The notes under the pieces were generated by a model that was not told where the DNA came from, made no database searches, and saw nothing but the letters and a program-made list of their open reading frames with translations. Shown here in pieces: positions 51,645-60,930 of a stretch of 64,000 nucleotides of DNA (the stretch's first letter is position 1; each line of letters starts with the position of its first letter). A program made the position numbers and the translations under genes. The stretch is from VFMC01 sp963791635 (GTDB lineage: Bacteria; Actinomycetota; Acidimicrobiia; Acidimicrobiales; Ilumatobacteraceae). Where the stretch lies: positions 89,394 through 153,393 of the forward strand of contig CAWBTC010000011.1 in NCBI GenBank assembly GCA_963791635.1. The letters run 5' to 3'.

Positions 51645-54600
51645 CGGTCATCACCAGGCTCGCCATCGTCGATCGAGGTGCGTCTGCGATGCGGCTCATC
51701 GCTGCGGCGCGAGAGTACGCGGCCGAGCACGGCCGGATCCTGCGGGTCGTGGCCGTCCATGTCGAGGCCGACCTCGGTGCGCTCTTCGTCCGCGAGGCCG
51801 ACGAGTCGGTGACGGTCGCCGCTGGCGCCGGCGGCGCGAACGGCCCGACGGACGTGATGGCTGATGTCGATGCGCTCGAGCGGGCGCTCGTGCGCGCGAG
51901 AGTCGATGCAGCGTGGGTGGGTTGGGGCCCGACGGCCCAACGACCGGAGTTCGCTGCGATGTGCGCACGGCTCGGCATCGTCGACGTGGGGCTCGGGCGT
52001 ACTGCGCTCACGGCGATGGCCGACCGCGATGGCCTCGCGCTCCTCGCGGCCGAGGCAGGGCTTGCGCTGTCGCCGCTCTCGATCGTCGATCGCGGCTATG
52101 CCCGTCACTTCGACGTCCTCGTCGCCGGTGATCACGAGGGCAAGGTGTGGGTGTTGGGCGTCCAAGACGGCACCCTGCAACGACGGTCGGAGAAGGTGCT
52201 CGTCGAGTCGGCCACCACGTCGCTGTCCCCCGCCGAAGCAACGCAGCTCGGGTCGGCGGCAGCCCAGATCGCGGCCCGCGCCGGCATCGTGGGCGCGGCG
52301 ACGTTCGCGTTCGTGCGCGAGGATGCGGACTCGGCAGTGTCGTTGCTGCGGATCAGCGGTGGCCTTCCCCTGGGCCATGGCATCACCGAGACGACATGCG
52401 GGATCGACCTGGCCAAGCTCCAGTTGGCGATCGCGGAGGGCCACCGCCTCCACGGAGAGGCCCCGACCGCCCGCGGTCACGCAATTGCGGTTCGGCTGAA
52501 CGCCGAGGACGCCGAGCTCGGCTTCGCCCCCGCACCAGGTCGGATCGTGTTGTTGCAGGTACCCACCGGGCCGGGGCTGAGGATCGATCCGGCGGTCCAA
52601 GAGGGCGACGTGATGCGCCGCGGTGACGATCCCACCCTCGCCGAGGTGGTCGCGTGGGGGCACGATCGCGAAGAGGCCCGCGTTCGTCTCCAACGCGCGC
52701 TCGTCCAGTTGCCCGTCGTGCTCGAAGGCGGTACCACCAACAAGGGCTTCGTCTTGTGCCTGTTGCAACGGCTCGAGCTGCTGGACGGCCGGTACGACAC
52801 CGGATGGCTCGACCGACTCGCCGCGAGTGGGGAAACCGGCGGCCACGACCACGGGGACCTTGCCGTGCTGATGGCCGCCATCGACGCATACGACGAGGCC
52901 CATCGAGTCGACCGAGAGCACCTGTTCACCACCGCTCAGCAAGGCAGACCGCACCTGCCCGGAGCGGTCGGACGACGCTTCGAGCTGTGCCACCGAGGCA
53001 ACGAGTACGGAGTCGAGGTGCGTCGCACCGGCCGAAGGCGATACATCGTGACCGTCGACGACGCTGTGGTGGCGCTGATGGTCACCCACCTCGACGAGCA
53101 TCAACGACGCCTCGAGATCGGTGGCCGCACGGTCCGGGTCGTGTCTGCTGTGCAGGGCGGCGATCACCTGGTCGAAGTCGACGGCGTCCCGCACCGGCTC
53201 ACGCGGGGAGATGGTGGCATCGTCCGTGCCGACATGCCGGGCGTGGTGGTGGCTGTCCATGTCGGAGTCGGCGATGTCGTCACGGCCGGCGAACCGGTCG
53301 CCACGATCGAGAGCATGAAGATGGAGAGCCCTGTGCTCGCACCGTTCGGCGGTCGCGTTCGCCAGCTGTTCACGGGCACCAACGTGCAGGTGTCGCCCGG
53401 TGGTTCGCTGGTGCAGCTGGAACCGTTGAACCACGCCCGCGCTGCCGCAACGGCGCCGCGACTCACCTTCGACGAGCTTCGCGTTCCGACCGAAGCCGAC
53501 GATGAGGATCGACTCGCCGGCGCCACCGACATCCTCACTCGTCTGGTGCTCGGCTACGACGTGGCCGACGACGTCGCCAGGCGCACCGCCTCCGACCGCG
53601 ATCGGCTCGCCCGGTCGTTCGACGGCCGACCGACCGATCTCCTCGTCGGCGAACTGCGGCTGCTGGGCTTCTTCGCCGATCTCCGTGCGCTGTTCCGGAG
53701 CGAACGCGACCTCGAGGAGTCGGATCTGCAGGTGCGCAGCTCGCAGGAGCACCTGCACGCATTCCTCCGAGCGCCCGGACCGCACGTCGAGGGCGTGTCG
53801 GAACGCTTCAACGAGAACCTCCGACGTGCCCTCGGGCACTACGGCGTCCGCAGCCTCGAGCGCACGGCTGCGCTCGACGAGGCCCTGTACTGGATCATGC
53901 GGTCACGCCAGCGCGCGGCCGTGCAGGTCTCCGTCGTCGTCGACGTGCTCACCCGCTGGCTCGACCAAGGGGTCCCGGGCGCCGATGGCGACGAGCTCCG
54001 CGACACGCTCGACCGGCTGATCGCAGCCAACCAGCGCGAGCACCCGGTGGTGGCCGACCTCGCCCGCGAAGTGCGCTACGAGCTCATCGACCGACCCGTC
54101 GTCGACGCGGCACGAGACGTGGCCCTCTCACGCGCGCTCGACGACCTCGAAGAACTGCTCGATGGCACCGGTGATCGCAGTGCGCTCCTGGAGGCGCTGC
54201 TGTCGTACCCGGGCTCACTCGAACGAGAGCTGCTCGACCGCGCTCGCCGCGGCGGGCGGGGGACGGCGGGTGTCGTGCTCGAGCTGCTCCTGCGCCGCTA
54301 CCACCGGTGGGGGGACTTCGGCTCGTTCGAACCGTTCGCCACCGATGCCACCGATGCCACCGATGCCACCGATGCCACCGATGCCAGACCGGCGGCGCTC
54401 GCCGTCGATCACGTGACGATCGAGCACGAAGAACTCCGCATCGTTGCAGCCTGTACCCCGCTGTCGGCGCTGACCGAGTCGATTGCCTCCGTCGCAGCAC
54501 GGACACGCGAACACCCGCCTGCCACTCACGTGTCGACGCACATCGAGTTGTTCACGTGGCTCGACGGTCCGGTCGGCGACGGCGGCTTCGAAGGCGACCG

Positions 54601-57076
54601 ATTGGGCGAGATCGTTGCGTCGGCACTCGCCGCCGAATCGTTCGGGCCTGGTGTTCAGCACGTGGTGGTCGCGCTCGCGCGCAGCATCGGTTCGTCACGG
54701 CATCGCACCGATGACGTGCACCACGTCACGTTCCGATTCGCAACCGATGGGTTGGTCGAGGATCGCTTCCTCGACGGGTTGCACCCGATGATGGCCGAAC
54801 GACTGCAGTTGTGGCGGCTCTCGAACTTCTCGCTCGAACGCCTCTCGGCGTCAGCGGGCGTCCACCTCTTCCGCTGCGTCGCCCATGAGAACACGAGCGA
54901 TGAGCGACTCGTCGCGATCGCCGAGGTCCGTGATCTCACGCCGGTGCGAGATGCCGACGGCCGGCTCGTCGGACTGCCCGAGCTGGAGCGGACGTTGGTC
55001 GCTGCGCTCGAGAGCATCCGTCGCGTGCAGGCACCGAACCCGCTTGGTCAGCGTCTCTGGTGGAATCGGGTGGTGCTGCATCTGTGGCCGACACTCGTCC
55101 TCGACCTCGACGAGGTCGCCGTCGTGGCGCGTGCGCTCGCTCCCGCCGCCGTCGGGCTGGGACTCGAAGAGGTCCAGGTGCTGTGTCATCGACCCGACTC
55201 CGTCACCGGTGAGCCGGAACCGCGAGCGCTGCGGTTCACCACGACGATCGGCATCGGTGCCACGGGCACCGGGTTCGTGCTGCACGAGACCGCCCCAGCG
55301 ACTGCGCCCCTCGTCCCCCTCGACGAGTACTCCCGCAAGGTGGTGCAGAGTCGCCGCCGCGGAACGATCTACCCCTATGAGCTGATCCGAACGCTGGTCG
55401 CACCGCAAGCCGGAGGTCGCGAGGAGATCACCGGCGGGAGCTTCGTCGAGCACGACCTCGATGCCGATGGACGCCTCAGCCAGGTCGAGCGGCCACCGGG
55501 GCGCAACAACGCCAGCATCGTCGCGGGCGTGGTGACGAACACCTCCGTCCTCCACCCCGAGGGCATGACCCGCGTCGTGCTGCTCGGCGACCCGACCCGC
55601 GCTCTCGGAGCGCTGGCTGAACCGGAGTGTCGTCGGATCATTGCTGCGCTCGACCTTGCCGAGGAGATGGGCATCCCCGTCGAGTGGTTCGCACTGTCGG
55701 CGGGAGCCAAGATCGCAATGGACAGCGGGACCGAGAACATGGACTGGATCTCGGCGGTCCTGCGCCGGATCATCGAGTTCACACAGCGGGGCGGCCAGAT
55801 CAACGTGGTCGTCACCGGCATCAACGTGGGTGCCCAGCCGTACTGGAACGCCGAGGCGACGATGCTGATGCACACGAGCGGCATCCTCGTGATGACGCCC
55901 GACAGCGCGATGGTGCTCACCGGCAAGCAGGCCCTCGACTTCTCGGGTGGCGTGTCGGCCGAGGACAACCACGGCATCGGCGGGTACGAACGGGTGATGG
56001 GACCCAACGGGCAGGCCCAGTACTGGGCGCCGGATCTCCCGGCGGCGTGCGGGGTGCTCCTCGCCCACTATGCCCACAACTACGTCGTTCCGGGTGAGCG
56101 GTTCCCGCGTCGTGGGCACACCACCGATCCCGTCGACCGCGACGTTCGCACCTGCCCGCACCACCTGCCGGGGTCCGAGCTCGCCACCGTGGGCGACATC
56201 TTCAGCGAGACGGCGAACCCCGACCGAAAGCAGCCGTTCGACATGCGCTCGATCATGCGCTCGGTTGCCGATGCCGACGACACAGTGCTCGAACGCTGGG
56301 CGGACCTTGCGGAAGGTGACACCTCGATCGTGTGGGATGCCCGACTCGGCGGGATTCCGGTGTGTCTCCTCGGGATCGAGGCCCACTCGCTGCCTCGGCG
56401 CGGCCATCTGCCCGCCGACGGACCCGACCAGTGGACGTCGGGCACGCTGTTCCCGTTGTCGTCGAAGAAGGTGGCTCGCGCGATCAACGCCACCAGCAAC
56501 CACCAACCACTGGTGGTGTTGGCCAACCTGTCGGGCTTCGACGGATCTCCGGAGTCGATGCGACGCCGCCAGTTGGAGTTCGGCGCCGAGATCGGACGAG
56601 CCGTGGTGAACTTCCGCGGACCGATCGTGTTCTGTGTGATCAGCCGGTTCCACGGTGGCGCGTTCGTGGTGTTCAGCCGGCGGTTGAACGACCAACTCGA
56701 GACACTCGCGGTGGAAGGCTCGCACGCCTCGGTGATCGGTGGCTCGCCCGCTGCAGCGGTGGTCTTCGCCGGTGAGGTGGACAAGCGCACGAAAGCCGAC
56801 CCGCGTGTCGTGGCCGCACAGGAGCGCGCCGCAGCCGCAGCCGGCGCCGAACGGGCCCGGTTGCGAGGGGAGCTGGCGGCGATCACGGCGGTCGCCCACT
56901 CCGATCAGCTCGGGGCCGTCGCAGCGGAGTTCGACGCGGTGCACAGCGTTCAGCGTGCGCAACAGGTCGGCTCTGTCGACACGATCATCCCGGCGGCACG
57001 GCTACGACCGTTGCTCATCGACGCGCTCGAACGAGGCATCGCGCGAGAACTCGCTCGAGAGGGCCTCGCCAGGTGA
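51641..57076 (+). CDS. Giant acyl-CoA carboxylase: degenerate biotin-carboxylase + BCCP + central + carboxyltransferase domains
   Basis: The 1811-residue protein has the order of eukaryotic-type acetyl-CoA carboxylases. Residues 1-450 resemble biotin carboxylase, but the Gly-rich ATP loop and its lid are missing and the ELN/RLQVEH region reads RISGGLPLGHGITE. Next is a biotinyl domain with IESMKMES (Lys about 560), a long central domain with a (TDA) repeat near 900-916, and a carboxyltransferase (VTGINVGAQPYWNAEATMLM, LTGKQALDFSGGVSAEDNHG, HGGAFVVFSR). It should transfer CO2 from carboxybiotin to an acyl-CoA, probably to make the extender for the adjacent synthase. Its ATG overlaps the synthase stop, and its stop overlaps the PPTase GTG. 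Confidence 0.8.
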   Translation: MTVITRLAIVDRGASAMRLIAAAREYAAEHGRILRVVAVHVEADLGALFVREADESVTVAAGAGGANGPTDVMADVDALERALVRARVDAAWVGWGPTAQRPEFAAMCARLGIVDVGLGRTALTAMADRDGLALLAAEAGLALSPLSIVDRGYARHFDVLVAGDHEGKVWVLGVQDGTLQRRSEKVLVESATTSLSPAEATQLGSAAAQIAARAGIVGAATFAFVREDADSAVSLLRISGGLPLGHGITETTCGIDLAKLQLAIAEGHRLHGEAPTARGHAIAVRLNAEDAELGFAPAPGRIVLLQVPTGPGLRIDPAVQEGDVMRRGDDPTLAEVVAWGHDREEARVRLQRALVQLPVVLEGGTTNKGFVLCLLQRLELLDGRYDTGWLDRLAASGETGGHDHGDLAVLMAAIDAYDEAHRVDREHLFTTAQQGRPHLPGAVGRRFELCHRGNEYGVEVRRTGRRRYIVTVDDAVVALMVTHLDEHQRRLEIGGRTVRVVSAVQGGDHLVEVDGVPHRLTRGDGGIVRADMPGVVVAVHVGVGDVVTAGEPVATIESMKMESPVLAPFGGRVRQLFTGTNVQVSPGGSLVQLEPLNHARAAATAPRLTFDELRVPTEADDEDRLAGATDILTRLVLGYDVADDVARRTASDRDRLARSFDGRPTDLLVGELRLLGFFADLRALFRSERDLEESDLQVRSSQEHLHAFLRAPGPHVEGVSERFNENLRRALGHYGVRSLERTAALDEALYWIMRSRQRAAVQVSVVVDVLTRWLDQGVPGADGDELRDTLDRLIAANQREHPVVADLAREVRYELIDRPVVDAARDVALSRALDDLEELLDGTGDRSALLEALLSYPGSLERELLDRARRGGRGTAGVVLELLLRRYHRWGDFGSFEPFATDATDATDATDATDARPAALAVDHVTIEHEELRIVAACTPLSALTESIASVAARTREHPPATHVSTHIELFTWLDGPVGDGGFEGDRLGEIVASALAAESFGPGVQHVVVALARSIGSSRHRTDDVHHVTFRFATDGLVEDRFLDGLHPMMAERLQLWRLSNFSLERLSASAGVHLFRCVAHENTSDERLVAIAEVRDLTPVRDADGRLVGLPELERTLVAALESIRRVQAPNPLGQRLWWNRVVLHLWPTLVLDLDEVAVVARALAPAAVGLGLEEVQVLCHRPDSVTGEPEPRALRFTTTIGIGATGTGFVLHETAPATAPLVPLDEYSRKVVQSRRRGTIYPYELIRTLVAPQAGGREEITGGSFVEHDLDADGRLSQVERPPGRNNASIVAGVVTNTSVLHPEGMTRVVLLGDPTRALGALAEPECRRIIAALDLAEEMGIPVEWFALSAGAKIAMDSGTENMDWISAVLRRIIEFTQRGGQINVVVTGINVGAQPYWNAEATMLMHTSGILVMTPDSAMVLTGKQALDFSGGVSAEDNHGIGGYERVMGPNGQAQYWAPDLPAACGVLLAHYAHNYVVPGERFPRRGHTTDPVDRDVRTCPHHLPGSELATVGDIFSETANPDRKQPFDMRSIMRSVADADDTVLERWADLAEGDTSIVWDARLGGIPVCLLGIEAHSLPRRGHLPADGPDQWTSGTLFPLSSKKVARAINATSNHQPLVVLANLSGFDGSPESMRRRQLEFGAEIGRAVVNFRGPIVFCVISRFHGGAFVVFSRRLNDQLETLAVEGSHASVIGGSPAAAVVFAGEVDKRTKADPRVVAAQERAAAAAGAERARLRGELAAITAVAHSDQLGAVAAEFDAVHSVQRAQQVGSVDTIIPAARLRPLLIDALERGIARELAREGLAR
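54340..54388 (+). repeat. 9-base tandem repeat in the carboxylase
   Basis: Five copies of GCCACCGAT encode (ATD)5 between the central domain's two halves. The repeat is in frame and Asp-rich. Confidence 0.88.
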
Positions 57077-57843
57077 TCGATCTCGTCTGGGCAATGCGCA
57101 CGACGACCGACGTCCCCGACGACGACAGCTGGCTCGCTGACGACGAACGGGTCGTTCAACAGCGCTTCGTGGTGCCGAAGCGGCGTGCCGACTGGCGTCT
57201 CGGCCGATGGACCGCGAAGGCGGCGCTCCAAGGCGCTCTCGGCCTGGCCCCCGCCGACGTGGCAGTGATCGCGGCCGACGATGGCGCACCCGAGGCGATC
57301 GGGCCGTCCGGCCCGCTCGCGGTGTCGTTGTCGATCAGCCACCGTGAGGGCACCGGCGTCGCAGCGGTCGGCCTTGACGGGACCATCGTCGGCATCGATC
57401 TCGAGGTGATCGAGCCGCGCAGCGACGCCTTCGTGCGCGAGTGGCTCTCCGCCGACGAGCAATCGCTCGTGGCCCGGGCCCGCGCAACCGATCGCCACGA
57501 CGAGGTCGCGTGCCTGATCTGGTCGGCGAAGGAGGCGGCCGCCAAGGTGCAGCGGGCGGGGCTACGGATGAACGTGCGGGCGGCGGTCGTGTCGTTCGAA
57601 GACGACCCGGTCGCGCCCATCACCCGTCCGGCTCAGTGGCGCACCTGGAATGTGCACCTCACGGACTGCCCAGGCACCTCGGACAGCTCGGACAGCTCGG
57701 ACAGCTCGGACAGCTCGCACAGCCCGGGCGACCCGGGTGCGCCCGGCACCATGATCGCCGGCTGGTGGCACCGTGATGGCGCATGGTTGGTGTGCCTGGC
57801 GACGGTCCCACACCGCGCCACCCCTCCGCCGCCTCGACGGTGA
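57073..57843 (+). CDS. Sfp-type 4'-phosphopantetheinyl transferase
   Basis: A 256-residue protein with the two PPTase signatures: VGIDLEVIEPR (metal-binding Asp and Glu) and WSAKEAAAK. SLSISHREG sits in the CoA-binding part. It transfers phosphopantetheine from CoA to carrier domains, presumably those of the adjacent synthase. Between the KEAAAK motif and the last strand it has an insertion of (SSD)n encoded by a 9-base repeat at 57677-57720. The GTG start overlaps the carboxylase stop. Confidence 0.9.
   Translation: MIDLVWAMRTTTDVPDDDSWLADDERVVQQRFVVPKRRADWRLGRWTAKAALQGALGLAPADVAVIAADDGAPEAIGPSGPLAVSLSISHREGTGVAAVGLDGTIVGIDLEVIEPRSDAFVREWLSADEQSLVARARATDRHDEVACLIWSAKEAAAKVQRAGLRMNVRAAVVSFEDDPVAPITRPAQWRTWNVHLTDCPGTSDSSDSSDSSDSSHSPGDPGAPGTMIAGWWHRDGAWLVCLATVPHRATPPPPRR
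57677..57720 (+). repeat. 9-base tandem repeat in the PPTase gene
   Basis: About five copies of AGCTCGGAC encode (SSD) units in a surface loop near the C-terminus. The repeat is in frame. Confidence 0.85.
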
Positions 57844-57873
57844 CCGGCGCATCACCCGCCGCCGGGCGCTCGG

Positions 57874-58716
57874 TCAGCGTTGGCAGCGGGGGCAGAAGTG
57901 CGTGCTGCGGCCGGCGTTCATCACGCGCACGATGTCGGCGCGACCGCAGGTGACGCAGCGCTGACCGGCGCGGTCGTAGACACGGTGGGACAACTGGAAC
58001 TGCCCGCCATTGCCATCGACGTCGACGTACTGGGTGTCGGCCAACGTGGAACCACCCGCCTCGATCGCCTCGCCGAGGATCCGATGGATCTCGCGGTGCA
58101 GCCGAGTGATCTCGGCGCCGGTGAGCGTGTTCGAGATGCGATCGTGCCGCAGGCGCGAGGCGTGCAGGATCTCGTCGCAGTAGATGTTGCCGATGCCGGC
58201 GATCACGTGCTGGTCGAGCAGCAGGGCCTTCAACGCGCGAGCGCGCGAGCGCACGATGTGGGCGAGCAGCGCGCGTGTCATGCCGTCGGTGATCGGGTCG
58301 ACGCCCAACTGGAACAGGTCGGGCATCTCGACCTCGACATGTGCCGGATCGAACACCACCACCTCGCCGAACGTGCGGGGGTCGACGAATCGCAGCTCCT
58401 CGGCCGGCTCGCCCGACAACACCGCGGCCACATGCGTGTGCGGGGGGCGCGGTTCGTCGACGGGGTGGATGAGCACCCGACCGCTCATGCGGAGGTGGAT
58501 CATCACGTCGTCACCGGTGTCGAGCCCGAGCAACAGATACTTCCCCCGGCGGCGGGTGTCGATGATCGTCGCCCCAGTGAGCCCGTCGATCACAGCCTGG
58601 CGCGACGTGCGGCGAACGGTGCGCTCTCGTCCCACCTCGACCGACCGGATCGTGCGGCCCACGAGTCGGACGTCGAGCCCACGTCGAACGGTCTCGACCT
58701 CTGGTAGCTCGGGCAT
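57874..58716 (-). CDS. mutM: Formamidopyrimidine-DNA glycosylase
   Basis: A 280-residue Fpg. After Met removal the N-terminal Pro-Glu of PELPEVETVRRGL is the catalytic pair. It has MIHLRMSGRVLI, GIGNIYCDEILHASRL and a C-terminal zinc finger with four Cys (CVTCGRADIV, FCPRCQR). It removes oxidised purines. In many actinobacteria it precedes smc in the same transcript as rnc; here the lipid locus intervenes on the other strand. Confidence 0.96.
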   Translation of the reverse strand: MPELPEVETVRRGLDVRLVGRTIRSVEVGRERTVRRTSRQAVIDGLTGATIIDTRRRGKYLLLGLDTGDDVMIHLRMSGRVLIHPVDEPRPPHTHVAAVLSGEPAEELRFVDPRTFGEVVVFDPAHVEVEMPDLFQLGVDPITDGMTRALLAHIVRSRARALKALLLDQHVIAGIGNIYCDEILHASRLRHDRISNTLTGAEITRLHREIHRILGEAIEAGGSTLADTQYVDVDGNGGQFQLSHRVYDRAGQRCVTCGRADIVRVMNAGRSTHFCPRCQR

Positions 58717-58744
58717 GACGTGGTGGCCGCGGCCGGAGCCTGCG

Positions 58745-59467
58745 TCAGCCCTCGGCCGTCAGCGCGGCATGGGCGGTCATCGCCGCTGCCTGCTCGGCCA
58801 CCTTCTTCGAGCGGCCCGTGCCATCGCCCACCGATCGACCTGCGACCACGACCATGGCGGTGAACGTCTTCTGGTGATCGGGGCCTTTCTCGCTCACGAC
58901 GTACACGGGCGCGGCATCGAACATCCGGGCCGTGAGCTCCTGCAGCAGGGTCTTGAAGTCGAGTCGGTCGAGCTGTTTCGCGGCTCGTTCGAGCGGCTCG
59001 GTGAACAGGTGCTCGATCAGCCGCGCCGCAGCCACCACACCGCCGTCGAGGTAGACCGCACCGATGACCGCCTCGAGCGCATCGCTCAAGATCGACGGCT
59101 TGAACCGGCCACCGGCGGCGCTCTCACCCTTGCCGAGCAACAAGCACGGCCCGAGTTCGACATGTACTGCCACCTCGGCGAGGGCGGATGCGTTCACGAC
59201 GCTCTTGCGCAGATCGGTGAGCTTGCCCTCGGGCAGCTCTTGGTGCTCCCGGTACGCGATGTCGGCGATCATCCAACCGAGCACCGCATCGCCGAGGAAC
59301 TCGAGCCGCTCGTTCGACTGGTGCCCAGGGTGCTCGGCGCACCACGACCGATGTGCCATCGCTCGTCGCAACAGCTCCTGGTCCGCGAACCGATGACCGA
59401 TCCGCTCGCTCAGACCCTCGAGGTCATCGGGGGTGAGTGGCGATGACGCCGCCGACGGCTGGGCCAC
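58745..59467 (-). CDS. rnc: Ribonuclease III
   Basis: A 240-residue RNase III: catalytic block NERLEFLGDAVLGWMIADI, the second metal motif SDALEAVIGAVYLDGG, then a dsRNA-binding domain (LDFKTLLQELTARMF, VAEQAAAMTAHAAL). It processes rRNA and double-stranded transcripts. It is 14 bases past acpP and followed by mutM. Confidence 0.95.
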   Translation of the reverse strand: MAQPSAASSPLTPDDLEGLSERIGHRFADQELLRRAMAHRSWCAEHPGHQSNERLEFLGDAVLGWMIADIAYREHQELPEGKLTDLRKSVVNASALAEVAVHVELGPCLLLGKGESAAGGRFKPSILSDALEAVIGAVYLDGGVVAAARLIEHLFTEPLERAAKQLDRLDFKTLLQELTARMFDAAPVYVVSEKGPDHQKTFTAMVVVAGRSVGDGTGRSKKVAEQAAAMTAHAALTAEG

Positions 59468-59481
59468 CGCTGCGACGATCC

Positions 59482-59760
59482 CTATTCGCCCGAGACCCGG
59501 GCGGAGACGTAGTCGACTGCGTCTCGTACGGTCTTGAGGTCCTCGAGGTCCTCGTCCTCGATGCGGAACTCGACCGACCGCTCGGCCATCTCCTCTTCGA
59601 GGGCCTCGACGAGTTCGATCAGGGCCAGCGAATCGGCTTCGAGGTCGTCGACGAACGACTGTCCCTCGCTGATGGTCGCGCCGTCGATCTCCAAGATGTC
59701 GGCCAAGCTGGCACGGACGATCTCGAAGATGGCGGCTCGGTCGAGCGGGGCATCGGGCAC
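59482..59760 (-). CDS. acpP: Acyl carrier protein
   Basis: A 92-residue carrier with the usual DLEADSLALIELVEALE motif; Ser44 is the phosphopantetheine site. The GTG at 59760 has GAGGAG eight bases upstream, so it is preferred to an upstream start. It serves fatty acid synthesis with PlsX next door. It contrasts with the Thr-type carriers in the synthase. Confidence 0.9.
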   Translation of the reverse strand: MPDAPLDRAAIFEIVRASLADILEIDGATISEGQSFVDDLEADSLALIELVEALEEEMAERSVEFRIEDEDLEDLKTVRDAVDYVSARVSGE

Positions 59761-59874
59761 TGCAGGATCTCCTCGGGACGGGCGCATGGCGACCATGCGT
59801 CGGCGTGGCAGGAGAGCGTAGCCGGGGTCGAGACCAGTCGGTTGAGCTGCACCGAGAGCCGGATGATCACCGTG

Positions 59875-60846
59875 TCAGTCGGGAACAGTGATCGCGGCGC
59901 GCAGCTCGTCGACGAGCCCGCGCTCCACCATCTCCTGGGCGACCTTGATGCCGTTCAGCATCGCCTTGGCGTTCGAGGAGCCATGACTGATGATGCACAC
60001 GCCGTCGACGCCGAGCAGCACGGCACCGCCGTAGGTGTCAGGGCTCATCTGCTCGACGAGGGGCAAGAGCGCGGGCAGCAGCGCCTGGAAGTGCGGCTCG
60101 TACGACGGGTCGGAGGTGAACGCCTGCAGGATGGCCTGCATCACGACCTTCACGCCGCCCTCGAGCGTCTTCAGCACCACGTTGCCGGTGAAGCCGTCGG
60201 TGACGATCACGTCGGCGGTCTTGAGCAGCATGTCGCGGCCCTCGACGTTGCCGACGAAGTCGATGTTGGGCGCGACGGCCAGGAGCTCGTAGGTCTCCTT
60301 GCGAAGGGTGTCTCCCTTGCCCGGCTCCTCGCCGATCGAGAGCAGACCCACCTTCGGACGCTCGACTCCGAACCGGTGGCGTGCGTAGACCGACCCCATC
60401 TGGGCGAACTGCACGAGCCACTCGGGCTGTACCTCCGCGTTCGCGCCGGCATCGAGGAGGATGTTGGGCACGTGGCCCGGAATGGGCAGCGGGGTGGCGA
60501 TCGCCGGGCGACTCACCCCCTTGATCCGACCCATGCGCAACAGTGCGGAGGCCATCGTCGCACCGGTGTTGCCGGCGGAGATCATCGCGCTGGCCTTGCC
60601 GTCACGTACGGCCTCGGCAGCGCGCACGAGGGTGGAATCCTTCTTGCGACGGACGCCCTGGGCGGCGTCGTCGTCCATCGAGATGACCTCGGACGCCTCG
60701 ATCAGCGCTAGATCACCGATCCCTGCAAGCCCTGAAGGACCGACGAGGACGATCGGGATGCCCTGCGCCGCAGCCTGATGGGCCGCTGAGAGGATCTCGT
60801 CGGGAGCGCGATCACCCCCCATCGCATCGACGGCGATCGGGAGCAT
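59875..60846 (-). CDS. plsX: Phosphate acyltransferase PlsX
   Basis: A 323-residue PlsX: PIAVDAMGGDRAPDEIL, SMISAGNTGATMASALL-like AMISAGNTGATMASALLRMG, LLDAGANAEVQPEWLVQFA, VTDGFTGNVVLKTLEGG and ISHGSSNAKAMLNGI. It makes acyl-phosphate from acyl-ACP for phospholipid synthesis. The ATG at 60846 fits the family; a TTG at 60897 would add 17 residues. It lies between rpmF and acpP. Confidence 0.93.
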   Translation of the reverse strand: MLPIAVDAMGGDRAPDEILSAAHQAAAQGIPIVLVGPSGLAGIGDLALIEASEVISMDDDAAQGVRRKKDSTLVRAAEAVRDGKASAMISAGNTGATMASALLRMGRIKGVSRPAIATPLPIPGHVPNILLDAGANAEVQPEWLVQFAQMGSVYARHRFGVERPKVGLLSIGEEPGKGDTLRKETYELLAVAPNIDFVGNVEGRDMLLKTADVIVTDGFTGNVVLKTLEGGVKVVMQAILQAFTSDPSYEPHFQALLPALLPLVEQMSPDTYGGAVLLGVDGVCIISHGSSNAKAMLNGIKVAQEMVERGLVDELRAAITVPD

Positions 60847-60881
60847 CGTGGTGGAGAGAGGTTGGTCGGGAGCCGAGAGCG

Positions 60882-60930
60882 CGTCAGTCGACGTCAATCG
60901 ATGTCAGCCGACATCAGCCGACATCGACGG
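60882..60930 (-). repeat. Short tandem repeat around the rpmF stop
   Basis: A TCAGTCGACGTCAATCGATG run followed by two TCAGCCGACA units forms a degenerate repeat of about 10-12 bases. It spans the 3' end of rpmF and the region before plsX. It supplies the rpmF stop codon. Confidence 0.55.
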
